Part shown: positions 34,310-45,331 of the stretch, in pieces | Layout: each line of letters begins with the position of its first letter | How positions within the stretch are numbered: the first letter of the stretch is position 1 | DNA from: Zygaena filipendulae | Taxonomy: Eukaryota > Arthropoda > Insecta > Lepidoptera > Zygaenidae | Assembly: GCA_907165275.2 (NCBI GenBank) | Contig: OU015669.1 | Coordinates: 6,904,501-6,968,500 of the forward strand | DNA length: 64,000 nt | Direction: 5' to 3' | Notes under the pieces: model-generated | What the model was told of the DNA's origin: nothing | The model's database searches: none | The model's input: the letters and a program-made list of their open reading frames with translations, nothing else | Made by a program: the position numbers and the translations under genes

Positions 34310-34642
34310 ATGGGTTTTGGTCCGGCATTAATTAACTTGTATAGGGCATTTACTCAAAATGTCCGTAAATCTATATTTACGAAAAACTTACTCATGGTAT
34401 TTCATGATATTTATAAAAAATGTATTCGTGCAAATTTAAGAAATTCTTACATGCGAAAAACAATAACAAATTCTTCCTGTTTGCCCCAAGAAGATTCAGG
34501 TCAAAAATCAAATCGGGGTGTTACATTCGCCCAGCACAAGGTGTGCATTTTGTGCAATAAAATATTCGCCTTTAACGAACGCGAAAGTGGTTGCCCCCTG
34601 GCCCTGCGGCATGATTGTCTTGTCTTCACATTTTCACGTTGA
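34310..34642 (+). CDS. unassigned 110-codon ORF with a Cys cluster
   Basis: Starts at ATG 34310 (MGFGPALINLYRAF) and ends in TGA 34640-34642. Its C-terminal third holds KVCILCNKIFAFNERESGC followed by PLALRHDC, reminiscent of a degenerate zinc-binding finger, but the second ligand pair does not fit C2H2 or RING spacing. Composition is close to the AT-rich background. No splice sites were assigned; it may be a domesticated or dead transposon fragment, or chance. Confidence 0.2.
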   Translation: MGFGPALINLYRAFTQNVRKSIFTKNLLMVFHDIYKKCIRANLRNSYMRKTITNSSCLPQEDSGQKSNRGVTFAQHKVCILCNKIFAFNERESGCPLALRHDCLVFTFSR

Positions 34643-34919
34643 TATTTGCTATTGTAAAGAAATTTCTCTCGCGTCAGTCGCAACGGGTCTCGGCTCGTCT
34701 GACTGGTAGTTCTACGTTTACGAAGGATCTGAGCCTCTGAGGGGATGCGTAGTTGGTGCCTTTGACCCTTTCACCGCCGTCTCCGTACTATCACGATCTA
34801 TTCCCAACACTATGAGAAATCATACCTAAAGCGCGGTCTGGAGGTAATAACCATGTTTTTGTAGTGAAAGGATTAAGGAACTCTAGCCGGTCAAATATCT
34901 TTTAAGAGGCTTTTATGAT

Positions 34920-35049
34920 GACTGCAGGATTGGCGCAGGTCACCATGCCTGCCGCCTGCAAATCAAGAGATTCCGGGTTCGATTGCCGCTAGGGTGTGTA
35001 ATTTTCGCAGGAACTCAGAAATTAGAGTGAAATCGCGGGCACAGCTAGT
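34920..35049 (+). repeat. tRNA-derived SINE head joined to Lep1-like tail
   Basis: GGATTGGCGCAGGTCACC (A-box-like) and CCGGGTTCGATTGCCGC (B-box-like) are spaced as in tRNA promoters. The unit then runs into AGTGAAATCGCGGGCACAGC then TAGT. The same head occurs at 58588-58665. Confidence 0.55.
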
Positions 35050-35059
35050 AACCCTTACT

Positions 35060-35259
35060 ATTTAAATGCGAAAGTGCAGAGTTCGTTTGTTTATTTGTTT
35101 GTTTACCACGCTTTCATGCCTTAACAGCTCGACCGATCATCATGAAATTTTGTATATACGATGTCAGGGGCACAGAGAAGGACATAGGGTACTTTTTGTT
35201 CCGGAATTCCCGCGGGAACTCCAAAATTAACACAGGTAAAACCGCGGGCATCAGCTAGT
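35060..35259 (+). repeat. Lep1-like copy, nearly complete
   Basis: Runs from GCGAAAGTGCAGAGTTCGTT through GATCATCATGAAATTTTGTA to the terminal TCAGCTAGTA. Confidence 0.65.
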
Positions 35260-36544
35260 ATTATATAATAACTTCATTTACCGTGAGGTGTTACCGATTG
35301 TAATCGTGAAACTCGAGGGTCGAACTCGCGACACGTATCTTACATAAAATTTTATGTCCACAATAATAGCTTATTACATATCTACGTATACCTATAGCAA
35401 TTGTTAAGAAATTGGTCATTCATTTTATGTAATTTTTCAAGTTGATGGTTGAATTGTGCTGAACGTAGCCGAACGTTCTATTAGACTATTATACACTTGG
35501 TAAATTTAAAATTCTCGACGCGTAACTGAAAAAGTATTCTTTAAAAAAAAATGGTCCTTGCTTATGATCCGTCAGCCCTTCGATAACTTGCTCGCTTGAT
35601 TTTCATGTATTCTTTTATCTACTTAACGTCTTCTTTATTTGTAGCTTGGATTGTGACCATAGCATTGCTTAATTATTACATTAAAAATTGACGTTATGTA
35701 CTTTAATAAGTATGGATACCAACGCTGCTTCAATATCTCCTTCGCTTAACCTTCCACCTTATATAAGGAGACGGTTCTGTTTGCCTTCAATAAGACACTA
35801 AAATTTCTGATGCCAATGTTTATTCACACATTTAAACACTACTTTCTTTTTGGAGAACGACCGTTTGCCCTTCAAAGTTTTCTCAATACTTTTTCGAACC
35901 TGTATCATTACTATGGACCATATAACATTACTTTAAATAAAATTCTTATGACTTGACTTTACCAAGACCATAGACAATTGAATTGAATGACACACGATTA
36001 GAAACAAACGTGTTAATCTCACTCATTCAAATGAGGAACACTCTGAAACAAATGAACCTCCGGAGATGACAAACTGACTATGGCGACCATTAGTGAAGTT
36101 CAAAGAACTATTGTGTATTGGAATAAAGATCAATTCATATGAAATTACTTTGATCCCATGTGACTTCGGACGCAACGCGTGGTGTTGTGGTGCGATAGAC
36201 GGTGAAATGTTATGTTGATGCGAACAAGACGACGCCTAGAGGCGTGGCTGTGTCTCCATCCATCGGGCTATGTCACAAGAGAAATCTGTACACGGAAACG
36301 TTAAGGGAAGTTCAATAAATAACTTGAACGATAATAATTCATATTGGCCGGTGTCCGAGGTGTTTGTTGCGTGATGAATGACTGACACCACACCTCACCC
36401 TTTGAGCATGACAGTTGTTGGTGCAACGAGGTACAATCAGTGATACATTGTGATTGAATTTGCAATAGTTGTATAAATGAATCACCTGCTTTGAAATAGT
36501 GAAAAAGTTAACTGAAAATCGAGTAATAATCACAGAATAGCACT

Positions 36545-36735
36545 GTTCGTCTATAGTATAGACGCGACGTGTCTCGGGTTCGATCCCTGCGTCGGGGTAC
36601 AAGGATTTATGAAAAGTTTGTTTATTTTGCACCATATTATGTACCTATGTAGTTATTTACAAAAAAAAATTGTCTGGGAAACAGCTCGGCTTAGTTTGGG
36701 ACTGAGTAGCGCTGTGTGATAACTGATGATATCCA
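36545..36735 (+). repeat. tRNA-derived SINE
   Basis: GTCTCGGGTTCGATCCCTGC is the B-box region; downstream AACAGCTCGGCTTAGTTTGG and GCGCTGTGTGATAACTGATG form the SINE body. Confidence 0.45.
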
Positions 36736-38420
36736 AGCATTGTTGCTTAAGCAAATAATGTGGTAGGTACATAAGACTTGAAGACGAAAACAGAGTTCAT
36801 CAGATTAACTTGCTTTAATAAATCAAATTTTGGACTAAAGAAACTTAAATCTATTAAAGTTCTTAACATGAACCACGTTATCTGTTATTACGTGGATATA
36901 AGGCTATTACAGGTTGACTCGACGTTTCACTTCGCGTAGAAACATAACATCTTACGTCTCCTGCTACAATTATGCTAATCCCTATTTACATAGGCCACAG
37001 CTGTGTATAATTTTCTAATTTTTTCCATTGATATTATTTTTAATGCGAGATTAGCTTCCTTTTGCTTTCATTAGGAACACCATTGCTTCGCCCACGTGCG
37101 CGTTGCTCTTTGTTGTTTTGCGCAATGTAATCGTAAATAAGCGATTTAATCTCTCATGGTTTTTGTACAATAATTGCTATCATTGTTGCAGGTATGTTAC
37201 ACAAGTGTTCTGGATTTGTGAAAGGGTGGTAAGTACACGATTAAGATTAACAGCTTTAGGATTCTGTCACACTGGAATGTACAACTTTGATAAAAGTTAC
37301 TTAGGTATATCAAAACATTATTTATCGAACATATATTTGTTAACATTGTTGTTGACTTGGTGTCCTTTGTAGAATCGATTCTTATATTAAAACATTATCG
37401 AACACATATTTTGTTGTTGTAAAATTATAGCATCTAGACACGCGGCAGCGTGTCAAGCCAAGTTCAAGCAAAGGAACTGGCTAGCCAGCGCCGAGTGTAA
37501 TATTACACGAACCGCTTGGTGCCACTTTTGACCCTTCTATAACTCAAAACCTCTTTAACCTAAATTTAATATTACAGACGTTAGTATTGAATTCGCATCT
37601 TTTTAAGAATTTTTACGTGTTAAAAATATTCTAAATTGAAGTGTCGTTGATCTCTGGTTATTAACCCTTCGAAACTTTGCCATGTAATACTGTTATAGTC
37701 GACTTTGTATTTTTGAGCTTGCATACTGCACTTTTAAGGTGTCTTTTACGTCCGCGCGTCCCTAAATTGAATTGACCGTGCATTTATCAAGCGTGTAATC
37801 GCCTTTAGTAATTTTTTTAAAACAATTACCAAACGCGCTGAGTTAAGTTTTGGATCAACCATACTATTGTGTTAGCTGACCATTGTCGTAGCTAATGTAT
37901 CTTTTGTTGTGTCGATCGTACTACATAGATAATCCGTTATCTGGATCAACATCTACTACTCTAGGCAGCTTTATAGGTCACAAACGGAGTTATAGTGGGC
38001 CTCTGAAAGCGGATTTTGTAATTATGGTATTATTAGAAATCTGCATAACCTGATCTGATAGTATCCTGGTAATTTGAGCGTGCACCGAACCTAATCAAAT
38101 TTGTAAGCAATTTTATTTAATTTTAAGTTGATTTCAAAGATAAATAAAAACTGTTTATTTCTCTTTGTCTCTAGAAACAACGCTCTAACTTGAAAGATAA
38201 AGATGACTAATATTAATAAAAAACAAAATGAACCTACTTCTGTATCTCTATTAATTTTATTTACTGTAAAGTGTATGCATATTATTCTAGTAATTATAAA
38301 TATCGATCGTGTGATCTCTGAAAAAAATAATGAACAATTTTCATTTTTCAAGTGGTTAATGATAAAAAGTGACATAGAAATAAACACTAACAGCAAATTA
38401 CGGTACGATAATATGTTAAC

Positions 38421-38606
38421 ACTAGCTGTTCCCCGCGGTTTCACCCGCGGTAATTTCGGAGTTCGCACGGGAATTCCGGATTAAAATAAAGCCTATGTGT
38501 TTTTGTGATGTATGGCCTATATTATTGTAAAGTTCATTAAAATCCATTTTGTAATTTTTGCGTGAAATGAATATCCATGTATACAAACTTTCGCGTTTAT
38601 AATAGG
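38421..38606 (-). repeat. Lep1-like copy, well preserved
   Basis: ACTAGCTGTTCCCCGCGGTT with TCACCCGCGG, ending CAAACTTTCGCGTTTATAAT. Confidence 0.65.
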
Positions 38607-39029
38607 TATTAATAAGGATTATTACGTGTTAAATATATTTTTTATATAAATAGATTCTTTCGTAAAGTTTCGAAACTACTAATACGGAATGTACTTTTTC
38701 CCTTAGCTGCCAATATTGTTCGGTTAATGTAATCCGGGCTTAGCATTCGAACCCGTGTTTAGTCGATAGCTTTTATCACCGGATCTCTAAGCCGTAATGC
38801 TGTTATATTGCAGTGTATCCGTCCAAGCAATGAGAGTTCAGCGAGTTTTTTTGGATGTTATGATATATTTTTATTTTTTTAAAATGTATCAGAATTCGCT
38901 ATAGATCGCATACAAGAGATATTATGTCTTCTTTAGATTAGGCACTGTTTGTGTTTGTTTCTTTTCCTTGTGTGTTGTGCTAAAATAAATGTATTTTCTT
39001 TCTTCTTTCTTTCTTTATATAAATAGGTA

Positions 39030-39310
39030 CTTATAATATTATAAATGCGAATAATATTAATAATAAAATAATAATATTATAATATATAAATTTCTTTGTT
39101 ACGGTTTCACGCCTTAACTACTCGTTTATATTGGTACTAGCTGTTCCCGCGGATTCGCGTTATTTTCGGAGTTCCCGCGTGAATCCGGGATAAAAAGTAC
39201 ATACACGTTGATACACGTTTTCGGGGGTACACCCCCGAAAACGTGTATGCAAAATTTCATGATGATCGGTTTAGTAGTTAAGGCGTGAAAGCGTAACAAA
39301 CAACTAAACA
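39030..39310. repeat. composite Lep1-like region with a perfect hairpin
   Basis: A plus-strand head fragment (to about 39130) is joined to an inverted copy from ACTAGCTGTTCCCGCGGATT at 39136. Inside, 39211-39228 and 39231-39248 are exact reverse complements (ATACACGTTTTCGGGGGT) with a 2-nt loop. Confidence 0.6.
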
Positions 39311-39735
39311 AACCTATTAAGGACGTCAATTTTCATGTAACAGGTACAACAATCGATTGGGTTGGATTCGCACGGTCATAATTGCTTAAGGAGATGATTG
39401 TGATTTGTGAGAGATGTGATATTTTACGAGATTCCCTGCTGGGAACTACGAAATGGAAGGGGGGGGAGTGAACTGCGAGGAACAGCTAGTAAGTAGTAGG
39501 TAATAATCGCTTCCGCTTGTGAAACAATAATAATTATGATCTCGTAGGTAGGTTGTAGGTACGTCACGAGTGGCCGCGGACGCGTCGGTCCGAATCGCCT
39601 TTTGACGTATCGTTCCGTTGCAACTTGCAACCTTCTACGAGCAGGCAATGCGTTTTGGTTATTCTACGGAAATACACCTCACAAAAGCGAACATCGATGG
39701 AATTATTATAGCTCGTGCCATGATATCTATATTTC

Positions 39736-39960
39736 TATTAGTTGTTCCCTTCGGTTTCATCCGATTAATTTCAGAGTTCCCGCGGGAATTCCGTGATAAA
39801 AAGTACCCTATGTGTTAATCTGATGTATAAGCTATATTATTTTAATGTTTCATTTCAATCCATTCGGTAGTTTTTGCGTGAAAGAATAACAAACATCCAT
39901 CCATCCACCCACCCATCCATACATTCTTACAAACTTTCGCGTTTATAATATTAGTAGGAT
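39736..39960 (-). repeat. Lep1-like copy
   Basis: Begins ATTAGTTGTTCCCTTCGGTT and ends TTCGCGTTTATAATATTAGT, with a short CATC microsatellite. Confidence 0.6.
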
Positions 39961-40360
39961 TCTATGTACCTAAAGCTTTATCGAAAACAAAAGAAATTTT
40001 TGACAGCCGCGGTTGTGTTACGTAAGAGCGAAAACTTCTAGATAACGTGTAAACATTTTCAGTAGGTATTTTAATGTTATGACATTCAGATACAGTACTA
40101 CGATTCTATCTCAAATCTAAAATCAAGATTGTGTTCGATCTTACTTTATTTGGTAGTTACATAATGTAACTTAACCCAAGCCACCTGTTGAAACGGAACG
40201 CGTTGCGCCACAGAGCCACCTACAGTTGGGCACGGGTGATTTCACACAACAGGCGAAGAAAATTAAACAACAATGCTTTAGGTCGCACGAATTTGCAATG
40301 ACACACCATGGAGTTTTTGACCGGAATCTAAGGTAGGTACCAGATCTGTATTTCAATAGG

Positions 40361-40530
40361 CTTGTATCCGGGGTATGAAAATCCAAATTCTATTTAGTAC
40401 GTCTTGTAAATTAATAAAAAGTTGTAAACCCGTTGTTTGCTTTTCCAAATTATTGAAAACATACTAAGAAAAAACGCATCAAAGTTTAGGAGTTCCCGGA
40501 CTCTTGACGTCATAACGTCCGTGTCAGTGC
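40361..40530. repeat. diverged copy of the 328-bp TIR element
   Basis: GGGGTATGAAAATCCAAATT, TTTAGTACGTC, AAACGCATCAAAGTTTAGGA and CTTGACGTCA follow the order seen in the intact copies. Confidence 0.45.
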
Positions 40531-40555
40531 TATGCTATCGCAGTGGTTGTGTGCA

Positions 40556-40845
40556 TCCTTACAAATATTATAAATGTGAAACAGAGTTTGTTTGTTTGTT
40601 TGTTACGCTTTCACGGCTAAACGGTTCAACCGATCACCACAAAATTTTGCATACACGTTGTCAGGGGTACAGAGAAAGACATAGGCTACTTTTTATCTCG
40701 GAAATTCCTCGGGAACTCTGAAATACTACACGTTGTCAAGGGTAGATGCAGAAAAAAATATAGGGTAGGTAGTGAGTGCTTTTATCACGGAATACCCGCG
40801 GGATCTCCGAAACTAACGCGGATGAAACCGAAGGGAACTGCTAGT
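40556..40845 (+). repeat. two Lep1-like copies joined end to end
   Basis: The first runs from ACAAATATTATAAATGTG to the GGGAACTCTGAAAT region. A second 3' part resumes at ACACGTTGTCAAGGG and ends GGAACTGCTAGT. Confidence 0.6.
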
Positions 40846-41885
40846 AGAAATATAATTATCATGGCACGAGCTATAATAATTCCATCGATGTTCGCTTTAA
40901 GCTTGTATAAATTGTATGGTCTGTAGCATCGTAAACTGCAGTTTCAAATCTTACAATGAGACTAATAAAAATATATTTATTGCAACTTGACCATGGCTAA
41001 ATGAAAGTCCGTGATAAAAAAGAAGAGTGGTTACTTAATTAGCAGACGTGTATCACCTTAGTTCATATTTTCGCTTACCACCGAGATTATGGACTAATAT
41101 GCGACCAATCCTTTAAAAATAACTATATAGGTAGGTATATTACGATAGCCAAGCTCAACTAACTTTCAAATGTACAAATATATTATTTATATTTTATTAA
41201 TTAATTTCAAATAAATGAAAAGAAAATTTGACAGTATTATAAAAATACTACAAGTAGGTATAAAAAATTTATTTGTTCGCCAACATATAAAATTTTTATA
41301 CCTACTTGCTTACTGAACTTACTTTAATATAAAACCCACCTAATTATAATCTTGATGGATGCAATTCTGCATATCCAATTAACACTCCGCGAGTGGGAAT
41401 AATCTGTAGGCGAGCATTGCAATATTCATAGTGACGGAAACCAAAACATAAAATTACTGACACCCAGTTATTCGAAAAACCCATATTGCGATTGTCTTAG
41501 TGCTTAAAGTGGTTGAGCTAAGAATTTTGAAACCATCGCCGATTGTAAACTACGAACGAGCACGGAAACCATCATAACTTAATGATGTTACGGATGACTT
41601 GATTATCCCTTTGAATTTAAATAGCGAATTTTAGCTAAATGCCTGTTAGATTATCAAATTAAAATTTGCCGTGTAGTATTGTAGAAAATGTATAGCAATA
41701 TCTTGTATTTTACGTAGTAGAGTTTAAAAAGCGTTTCGCCATCCATATCTATTCTATACTAGCATTTCGTGTAAATTTTAGGGGTCCTTTGAGTACTCTA
41801 CGCTTATCCTTAAAGAATGTTAGTTAAATACTTTACGCTCAACATCATGAACACTTGAAGAATACATGTACAATGTACATAGTAG

Positions 41886-42030
41886 GATAAAACTCCCATC
41901 TTCACCAGATCCATAATGGCCTTAATGGCCCAACGACCTGGTGAAGTTTAGACCAGTAGATGAGATGAGTCGTCTTGGAGATACTTAGAATAGACTTTTG
42001 CCCAGCAGTCGATGTTTGTCGGGTATGATG
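41886..42030 (+). mobile_element. worn LINE 3' fragment (RTE-like)
   Basis: GACTTTTGCCCAGCAGTCG followed by GATGATGATG-like repeats resembles the end of lepidopteran RTE elements. A 9-bp inverted pair CTTCACCAG/CTGGTGAAG lies at the left. Confidence 0.3.
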
Positions 42031-43475
42031 ATGTGGCTAGCACATCATCATAGCCACATATTGCATACCTTATGCTTTCTATTTCGACATATCGAAGAGT
42101 AACTGAGAGTATCACGCATTATATGCAGATTGTTTCTCACATTTCTTTGTGTATACATCCGAGGACAGCATCTAAGGAAATAACAAGTGATAAAGTTTCT
42201 CTTATCGGCCATTAACTCGTATGACAGTGCATGAGCAATCTGTAATCCAATTGGCACATCCAATAATCTATCTGCCATGGGTAATACGGAAATGCGCCTA
42301 CGCATTGCGTTCGAGACTAGGAAGCGAAGAGTAATTGTAACTCGATATAAATGAAGAGATAACGTCCATTACACTGTTTAAGGAAGGATAGTTGCTTTCC
42401 TTCGATCTATTGTGCAAGTAATTTTCATTTGTTCTAAACTATTGTAATAGTGATCTATCTTTTGAAACATCAATTTATTTCTTGTTATCATCTTGGCCTT
42501 CATTTGTATCGATCATCAAAGATCGTCTTGGTCGTGTGCGTTCTGTCGCAACTAGTTATTTTCTTTTATATCCTACATGATATCTTCAAGATGTTATGTA
42601 TTTAGTGCTCTTATGAAAAAACTTATCCTAAAGGGACTCCTTTTATAATATATTTTAGCTTTATTTTAGGTTAGGTTAAGTTTAGTTTTAGTTTATTAAC
42701 ATTTAGAAGTTACTTATCCTTGAACGATTTTTGCACTTGTTAGATTTTAATATTAATATTTTTTTAGGTCGTGCCTCAATTTAGATTATTTCATATTTCG
42801 AAGACAAATAATCCTTAATAAGGACATTAAAGAAATAAATAAATTCTATGTTTGGAATATTTTCCACTGGAAAACTCTCGTATTTAACTCTAATGATTGT
42901 TCACTTCCTACGGTCTTTTTTTGCTTCTTCCTCAAAACAGACCCGGCTGATTTTCTCGGTGAGTAAGTAATGGTTTCATGTTTCGTAATCAACTATTAAA
43001 GATCGTTTTCCCATTAAAAATCAATTATTTATGTTAAAGTCCATGGCGTGTGCGCTCTTCAAAAGGCTAGTTCACGGTTACAAAACTTCCACACGTTTGT
43101 TGGTACACGTTGCTCTCATTTTCTATGGGGATTTTTGAAACGTGACAAAAAGTCGATACGTGATACGAATATTAGTTTGTATTTAGACTTTTTGTTTTCT
43201 TACTTTCTTCTCTGAAAACTTAATCTTTCGTTTTTTCTTATCTGCTGGAAGGTTTTTAAAATGATCTAATACATATTCAATCGTTTTGTGTCTAGTGTGA
43301 CAAAAGAAACATCTTTTCAATTTATAGATCTCGTCTAAGTCTTTGGTACCAACAGTGTTACAACTTTACAAGCAATCCTAATTATATTAAAAGAACGTTA
43401 AACGAGAACAGACCCTAATGTTAGTGTTTTGTACAATGAAGGGCCGAGTGAAAGTTGGAAGATATTTCGTAAATC

Positions 43476-43607
43476 AGTCCATCGTATTGTCAGTTGCGAC
43501 GCGGATTCGTCTCAAAGCATCAATCTTGTCTTTTGAAAGGTTTAAGGTTTTGTGTTATTCAATTTTATCGTTAAGACCGTCATCCTTTTGGTGGTAACAT
43601 GTCGCTG
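43476..43607 (+). CDS. candidate 5' exon (UTR plus Met-Ser-Leu)
   Basis: ATGTCGCTG at 43599-43607 is followed at once by the consensus donor GTAAGTATG, with A at -3 of the ATG. Upstream are two arthropod initiator-like TCAGT sites (A at 43476 and 43492); the first has GGATTC at +28, close to the DPE consensus. No TATA box is obvious. This is the expected form of a first exon with only three codons, and it could start an alternative transcript of the same gene or a gene beyond the window. The short coding part carries no family information. Confidence 0.3.
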
Positions 43608-45169
43608 GTAAGTATGTACTTACTATACACCTAATTATAACAGCTAATGGCACTCCATAAATGAGTTTAGCCATAATATTCCTTACGGTCGTCATTGTTG
43701 TTCAGCGTTTAAACTCGCTAAACATGATAACATAACTATTGTCAGTGAAAGTGTGCACACTGGGTCACAAATGGGATTGCCAATTACGGTTTTTCTTTGA
43801 CTGACATTGCTATTTTCTCGGGTAACGTTTCACGCAACATATTTACGCCTTTTATTACAATAAGAAATGGTTGAGAACACCTTTTTCTTACATTCGTATT
43901 TAAGTATCGTATTGTATGTATATAATAGAATTACAACCAGCGTAGGTATTCAAATCTGCTTGCTTACGCAATGTCTTCATATGAATCCAAATTACCTTTT
44001 TCCGTTTTGTTATTTACGAGACCGTTGCTGTTTGTAACATTGCCATGCCAATTGCTTAAATTATTAAATTAAGTTTTGCTTCTTCTATCAATCTGCTTCA
44101 GTTAATAAATATTATATGGCTTAATGTGATTTATAATGCGTTGACTGAAGAGACAATTTTCATATAAATCGATGTCAATGTTTCACAATCTAAAATATGT
44201 ACCTATTGGACAATAGAAGACAAAACTAACCCGAGTCAAATGTTTCCCGTTTGTCCGTAGTCAGAAGCCGCTGTATTACGCAATCGAAATTTCTCAATAC
44301 AATTGTTATAGCTTGCTTTTGAATTTTTTTAGTCGACTCACTTTTGTACTTCTTTTTCCATACTTTGTTGCACATTTTTTGGTATAGCTTCGATTTAGAT
44401 TTAGTTTACTCATAATCTCACGTCCTCAACGATTTTTGTGACCAATGTTACAATAAAATAAGAAACTACTGAATATAGTAGCTTTTCTAAACTACTTCAT
44501 CTTTTATATTAATTTAATAATCCTATTCTTTTATAATTCTAAAGCGTTCTTGGGTGATCGTTGAGTGATCTTTCTTATGATTATTGCTATGAATATTCAT
44601 TGCCTTTTTATTTGTAATACATTTGAACCAAAACTTTGTAAATTGTGTACTGCTTTGAGAATTCTTTTACAGATATCTCCAACTAGTCCTTTTTTATTGG
44701 AAGACCCAGCGTATAATCTTCCAAATAGATACTGATACTTCACAGGTTGGTATAATACCTATGGGATATGCACCGTCATGGAGGATGGTAGCCAAAATTT
44801 TCTTTGTCAAGTTAGTCGACAAATGTTTGTTTGCGTGCGCGTTTGCAAGGCGTGAATATGTTATAATTATTTCTATAAGTAATTCCCATTGGCCTTGAGC
44901 TGGAAAGAACTATTTGTATTGCTATCACCGGGCACGTGCTAATTTTAGTTAGACTTCCGAGAATCCTTGGCCACTCGTCTGGTTGCTTCCTCCTTAAATA
45001 AACATTGTCGAGGCATCTTTTTCGTTTTGCTTAAAGTAAAAGTTTAATTAAACACGAGTCCAGCATTAAAGACTATGGCAAAAATCCTGCCAATACGTAC
45101 AAAAAAATCTACAATATAATTCCGTTCCGTTCTGACTAATGTTAAAAACTATTCACGTCTCTGTAAAGT

Positions 45170-45331
45170 TTATCCTGCGATAAGACATGAAATATGGCGT
45201 GAAAATGTGTCGTCTCTGTCACACTTGTAGTATTTTTGTTGATTGAGGGAGATGGAGAGGTAGGGCGCCGCCGCGTGGCGGTTGATGTTGTAGTTGGAAG
45301 CCGCACGGAACAGTTTGCGAGTCGCCGGCAT
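45170..45331 (-). CDS. candidate GC-rich minus-strand exon (53-codon ORF)
   Basis: On the minus strand an ATG at 45331 opens MPATRKLFRAASNYNINRHA, continuing AAPYLSISLNQQKYYK and closing at 45170. The GC-rich part (45240-45360) stands out in an AT-rich region, and TTTATATTAAT lies upstream on that strand. The first ~37 residues lack acids and are Arg-spaced, which resembles a mitochondrial presequence, but this is weak inference. A possible donor CAA|GTGTGA lies inside. Other frames are also open here. Confidence 0.22.
   Translation of the reverse strand: MPATRKLFRAASNYNINRHAAAPYLSISLNQQKYYKCDRDDTFSRHISCLIAG

Larger units (their letters stand above)
21777..43475. other. long non-coding stretch after exon F
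   Basis: Either a very long intron of the spectrin-repeat gene or intron plus intergenic DNA. Apart from listed repeats and weak candidates I see AT-rich sequence with no joinable exon. The frame at 29459-29710 begins with GTG, is moderately GC-rich and unrecognised. The minus frame 33720-33475 is also unrecognised. Confidence 0.45.

Noticed and set aside
38091..38484. Overlapping 125- and 93-codon frames on opposite strands
   Set aside because: Low-complexity Ile/Lys/Asn-rich translations of AT-rich DNA; their ends fall in a Lep1-like repeat.
42668..42683. Telomere-like TTAGG repeats (TTAGGTTAGG)
   Set aside because: Only two units; chance level in this sequence.
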